Origin: an uncultured Corynebacterium sp.
GTDB lineage: Bacteria; Actinomycetota; Actinomycetes; Mycobacteriales; Mycobacteriaceae
Reading direction: 5' to 3'
Length of the DNA: 32,686 nucleotides
Assembly: GCF_937999985.1 (NCBI RefSeq)
Contig: NZ_CALLDG010000104.1
Span: 1 to 32,686, forward strand
The notes beneath the pieces were generated by a model. It did no database searches. It was not told the DNA's origin and worked only from the letters and a program-made list of their open reading frames with translations. Below, one piece after another: positions 29,950 through 32,686 of this stretch (position 1 is its first letter; each line of letters begins with the position of its first letter). The position numbers and the translations under genes were made by a program.

Positions 29950-32686
29950 ATGTCGAACTTGCGCGGACGAACCATCCGTACTGGTTTCGGGGCGAAGGCC
30001 CTCGGCTTCAAGAACAACAGCATGAAGTCCATCGCAGCCGCTGGCGCTGTGCTGGCGCTGGCAACCACCGGCACCGTTGTTGTGCAGACGCAGGCCGCTC
30101 CGGCTGCGGTTGCGCAGGAGGATCAGCCGGCTGCTGAGGCGCCGACAACTGGTTCTGACAAGGCCATCTACTCGCCGGGTAAGGCAAGCCAGAAGGGCAC
30201 CATCTCCGGTTCCGTTAAGGAAATCGTAGAGGCCAAGGTTGGTTTTGGTAACGTCCAGGACTCCGCTAAGGCCATTCCGGGTGTGAAGGTCTACGCCCAG
30301 TGGTACGAGGGTGAAAACACCCAGCACTCCTCCCCGGTGTACTACACCGAGAGTGATGCTAACGGTAACTTCACCATCAACATGGCCCCGTACACCGATG
30401 CTCTCGGTGTGACCCGTGAGTTCCGTGCGGATGCCTCTGTAGGTACCCCCAACGGCGGTGACTGGAGCTGGGACGAAAACCGCGAAAAGATCCGCGTGTG
30501 GACCGAACTTCCGGAAGATATGACGGACACGTACCGTCTGGTGCACCAGCCGGCAGCTGGTATCTTCCCGGGCATCGGCGCAAACACGACGCCGACCACC
30601 CAGGGTGATGCGCCCTGGGGTGACAACAAGATCACCGGCATGACCATCCAGTACGCCCAGAAGGACAAACTGCCGCAGCACCTGCCGGAAAACAAGTGGG
30701 CAGAAAGCACTGGAACGGGTGGTAACGATGGTACCTACGCTGGTCGAGCTTTCTGGAACCTTGACGTGCTGCAGGGAGGTCTGAACCACAACACTGTGAG
30801 CGCCTTTGGTGGCAAGGACATTCCTGCCGCTGGCATGAAGGTTGTTGGCTCTTACCTCACCGATGACGCGGTGAAGAAGATTGAGGCGTACGCGAAGGGC
30901 AACTTCGCGGGCAAGACCCTGCGTGGCAAGGACTGGACCCCTGCTGATGAGCAGGGTCTGCAGAAGTGGATCAATGAGCAGGTAGCAGCGGATCCAGAAG
31001 GCTGGATCGCAGAAACCCTGACCACCACCACCGGCACTGACGGTAAGTTCGAGCTGCGCTGGAAGGGTATCTACGGAAACTCCTACAACAGCCGTGGAAT
31101 CGTGTCTGCAGACAAGTTCGGCAAGCTCGCAGGTTCCCACAAGGAGGGAGCTTGGGAGAACGGTGGCCTCAACTCCAAGCACGTCAACATGCACTGGAGC
31201 TACGTCAGCATTCTTGACAAGGACGGCAACCCGCTGCCGGACAACATCGGTACGCTTTACCCGTGGTCGCTTGGCCAGTGGGCGGGTCCGGGCTTCGGTG
31301 CTGACCTGAATGCTGGTGCTAACGCACAGCTCTTCGGCGGTGACGGCGCGTACATCGGTAACACCACTGATGGCTACACCGGTTGGAACATCGCGCTTAC
31401 TCCGCAGGCCTTGAAGTTCGATGTTGTCGACAAGAACACCACTGACAACTGGGCCAACCTCGGTGACAAGGTCCAGACCGATACTGCAGGCCTTCCGATC
31501 TCCGATGACCTGCAGTACTACATCGAATGGTACGACAAGGACGGCAAGTTCGTTAAGAGGTGTCAGACCCAAAGAGCTGACGCCGCAACCAAGATCCCGA
31601 GCTGTGAGCTGGAGGTTCCGGCGGATGCTCAGACGGGTGACACATACACCGCTCGCCTGAAGGTCACCGCTGGTAACCCGGATCCGGCCAACGACCTTGT
31701 CTTGGCAATGGACGCTTTCGCAGTCTCGCGTGATTACCTCAAGTACGACCCAGTCGATGCCAAGGCAGACGAAAAGGCTGACTCTCAGCCGAAGTTCGAC
31801 AACCCGGCAACCGAGCCTGAGGAAACCAAGCCGGAACAGGCAAAGTTTGAGCTCGGCGAGCTGCCTGAGGGCGTCACTGAAGACCAGGTCGAGGTTGACC
31901 CCAAGACCGGTGTTGTGACGTTCACTCCGACCGCCGAGCAGGCCGGCGAGACCATCAACATCCCAGTCGTGATGCGCGACGAGGCTCTGCAGGTTCCGGT
32001 TCTCGATGAGAACGGTGACCCCGTAAAGGATGAGTCCGGCAACCCGAAGACACAGGGTCGCATCGTCGCTCGCGCTGACGCTCCGTTCAAGGTCGTGGAC
32101 GAAGCACCGAAGACTGAGCAGAAGGATGACTTCACCCCTGAATACACGGATGGTTCTGGTAAGCCGGGTGATGACGTCACGATTGATGCGCCTAAGTTCA
32201 CGGACAAGGACGGTAAGGACACCGAGGCTCCTGAGGGCACCAAGTTCACCCCGGGTGAGAATGCTCCGGAGGGTGTGAAGGTTGATGAGAACACCGGTGA
32301 GATCACTGTTCCGGTTCCGGAGGATGCGAAGCCTGGTGACAAGATCGAGGTTCCGGTCGTTGTGACCTACCCGGATGGTTCGACTGATGAGGTGACTGTT
32401 ACCGTCACGGTTGAGGAGCCCGATGCTCCGGAGCAGCCTGGTGACAAGGACGCCGACAAGGTCGAGCCGGGTTACGAGGATGGCTCTGGTAAGCCGGGTG
32501 ATGACGTCACGATCGACGCTCCGACCTTTAAGGACAAGGACGGTAAGGACACCGAGGCTCCTGAGGGCACCAAGTTCACCCCGGGTGAGAATGCTCCGGA
32601 GGGTGTGAAGGTTGATGAGAACACCGGTGAGATCACTGTTCCGGTTCCGGAGGATGCGAAGCCTGGTGACAAGATCGAGGTTCCGG
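29950..32686 (+). CDS. Large repeat-bearing cell-surface protein (Rib/YPDG type), 3' end outside window
   Basis: The frame is open from the ATG at 29950 to the window edge (912 codons). Residues 1-50 form a long signal peptide (SIAAAGAVLALATTGTVVV core, cleavage near TQAAPA). Residues about 75-560 are a beta-rich head with two CnaB/transthyretin-like beginnings (YYTESDANGNFTINM; TTTTGTDGKFELRW). Then come Pro/Glu-rich linkers and Rib/alpha-type repeats of 110 residues marked by VVVTYPDGSTDEVTVTV. Such proteins are usually anchored by sortase through an LPXTG signal, which would lie beyond the window. Adhesion is the family-level expectation. AGGAAAGG precedes the start at good spacing. Confidence 0.9.
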   Translation, partial: MSNLRGRTIRTGFGAKALGFKNNSMKSIAAAGAVLALATTGTVVVQTQAAPAAVAQEDQPAAEAPTTGSDKAIYSPGKASQKGTISGSVKEIVEAKVGFGNVQDSAKAIPGVKVYAQWYEGENTQHSSPVYYTESDANGNFTINMAPYTDALGVTREFRADASVGTPNGGDWSWDENREKIRVWTELPEDMTDTYRLVHQPAAGIFPGIGANTTPTTQGDAPWGDNKITGMTIQYAQKDKLPQHLPENKWAESTGTGGNDGTYAGRAFWNLDVLQGGLNHNTVSAFGGKDIPAAGMKVVGSYLTDDAVKKIEAYAKGNFAGKTLRGKDWTPADEQGLQKWINEQVAADPEGWIAETLTTTTGTDGKFELRWKGIYGNSYNSRGIVSADKFGKLAGSHKEGAWENGGLNSKHVNMHWSYVSILDKDGNPLPDNIGTLYPWSLGQWAGPGFGADLNAGANAQLFGGDGAYIGNTTDGYTGWNIALTPQALKFDVVDKNTTDNWANLGDKVQTDTAGLPISDDLQYYIEWYDKDGKFVKRCQTQRADAATKIPSCELEVPADAQTGDTYTARLKVTAGNPDPANDLVLAMDAFAVSRDYLKYDPVDAKADEKADSQPKFDNPATEPEETKPEQAKFELGELPEGVTEDQVEVDPKTGVVTFTPTAEQAGETINIPVVMRDEALQVPVLDENGDPVKDESGNPKTQGRIVARADAPFKVVDEAPKTEQKDDFTPEYTDGSGKPGDDVTIDAPKFTDKDGKDTEAPEGTKFTPGENAPEGVKVDENTGEITVPVPEDAKPGDKIEVPVVVTYPDGSTDEVTVTVTVEEPDAPEQPGDKDADKVEPGYEDGSGKPGDDVTIDAPTFKDKDGKDTEAPEGTKFTPGENAPEGVKVDENTGEITVPVPEDAKPGDKIEVP
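32161..32686 (+). repeat. Tandem 330-base repeats in the surface protein gene
   Basis: The unit beginning aagccgggtg at 32161 recurs at 32491, a 330-base (110-residue) period. Within it, 32204-32356 and 32534-32686 are identical as far as I can see, DNA included, which points to recent homogenisation. The second unit is cut by the window edge, so the number of units is unknown. Confidence 0.9.

Noticed and set aside
29920..31572. 550-residue minus-strand frame opposite the surface protein
   Set aside because: The plus strand holds a signal peptide, domain structure and in-frame repeats; the reverse frame reflects codon bias only.

Overview
The window is a high-GC actinobacterial chromosome segment, almost certainly from a Corynebacterium. 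The main evidence is a set of genes for the arabinogalactan/mycolate cell wall: DprE1 and DprE2, a GlfT1-type galactofuranosyltransferase, two GtrA proteins, a Wzm/Wzt ABC exporter and a lysine-less class V aminotransferase-like protein. As I recall it, this order resembles the Mycobacterium tuberculosis Rv3777-Rv3791 region. The species cannot be fixed from the sequence alone.

Layout. 1-472 is a non-coding leader with a DnaA-box cluster in front of dnaB (473-2074). 2116-6000 holds marR, a deleted yceI remnant, a crcB pair (fluoride channel), a DUF4442 protein, thioredoxin and a zinc alcohol dehydrogenase. 6170-10390 holds a DUF6230/DUF6114 envelope pair, pspA and a DHA2-type drug exporter. 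10551-25177 is the cell-wall region: dprE1-dprE2, three uncharacterised genes, two translationally overlapping gtrA genes, glfT1 and fadD, and wzm-wzt. Between fadD and wzt sits an accessory patch with an AbiEi/DUF559-like protein and a hicAB toxin-antitoxin module. 25636-28962 holds the aminotransferase-like gene, an EamA transporter and a quinone oxidoreductase. A tRNA-Ser(UGA) follows, then an 812-base gene-free, AT-richer leader, and then the start of a large repeat-bearing surface protein that runs off the end of the window.

How the genes work together. DprE1/DprE2 make decaprenyl-phospho-arabinose. GlfT1 starts galactan on a lipid carrier. Wzm/Wzt are expected to export the lipid-linked galactan. 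GtrA proteins are candidates for handling the polyprenyl-linked sugar, and FadD supplies activated fatty acids. PspA, the DUF6230/6114 pair and the exporter look like envelope-stress or envelope-maintenance functions.

Most unusual structure. (1) A previously unrecognised (to me) repeat family occurs three times (15660-15845, 22006-22191, 23029-23338). A roughly 20-base motif recurs at an exact 62-base period, with units in opposite orientations around a size-invariant 124-base core. Two copies bracket hicAB. (2) The decamer TATTGACGCC (either strand) occurs ten times in 32.7 kb, far above expectation, in genes and spacers alike and with no strand bias. I put these two forward as the best candidates for undescribed biology.
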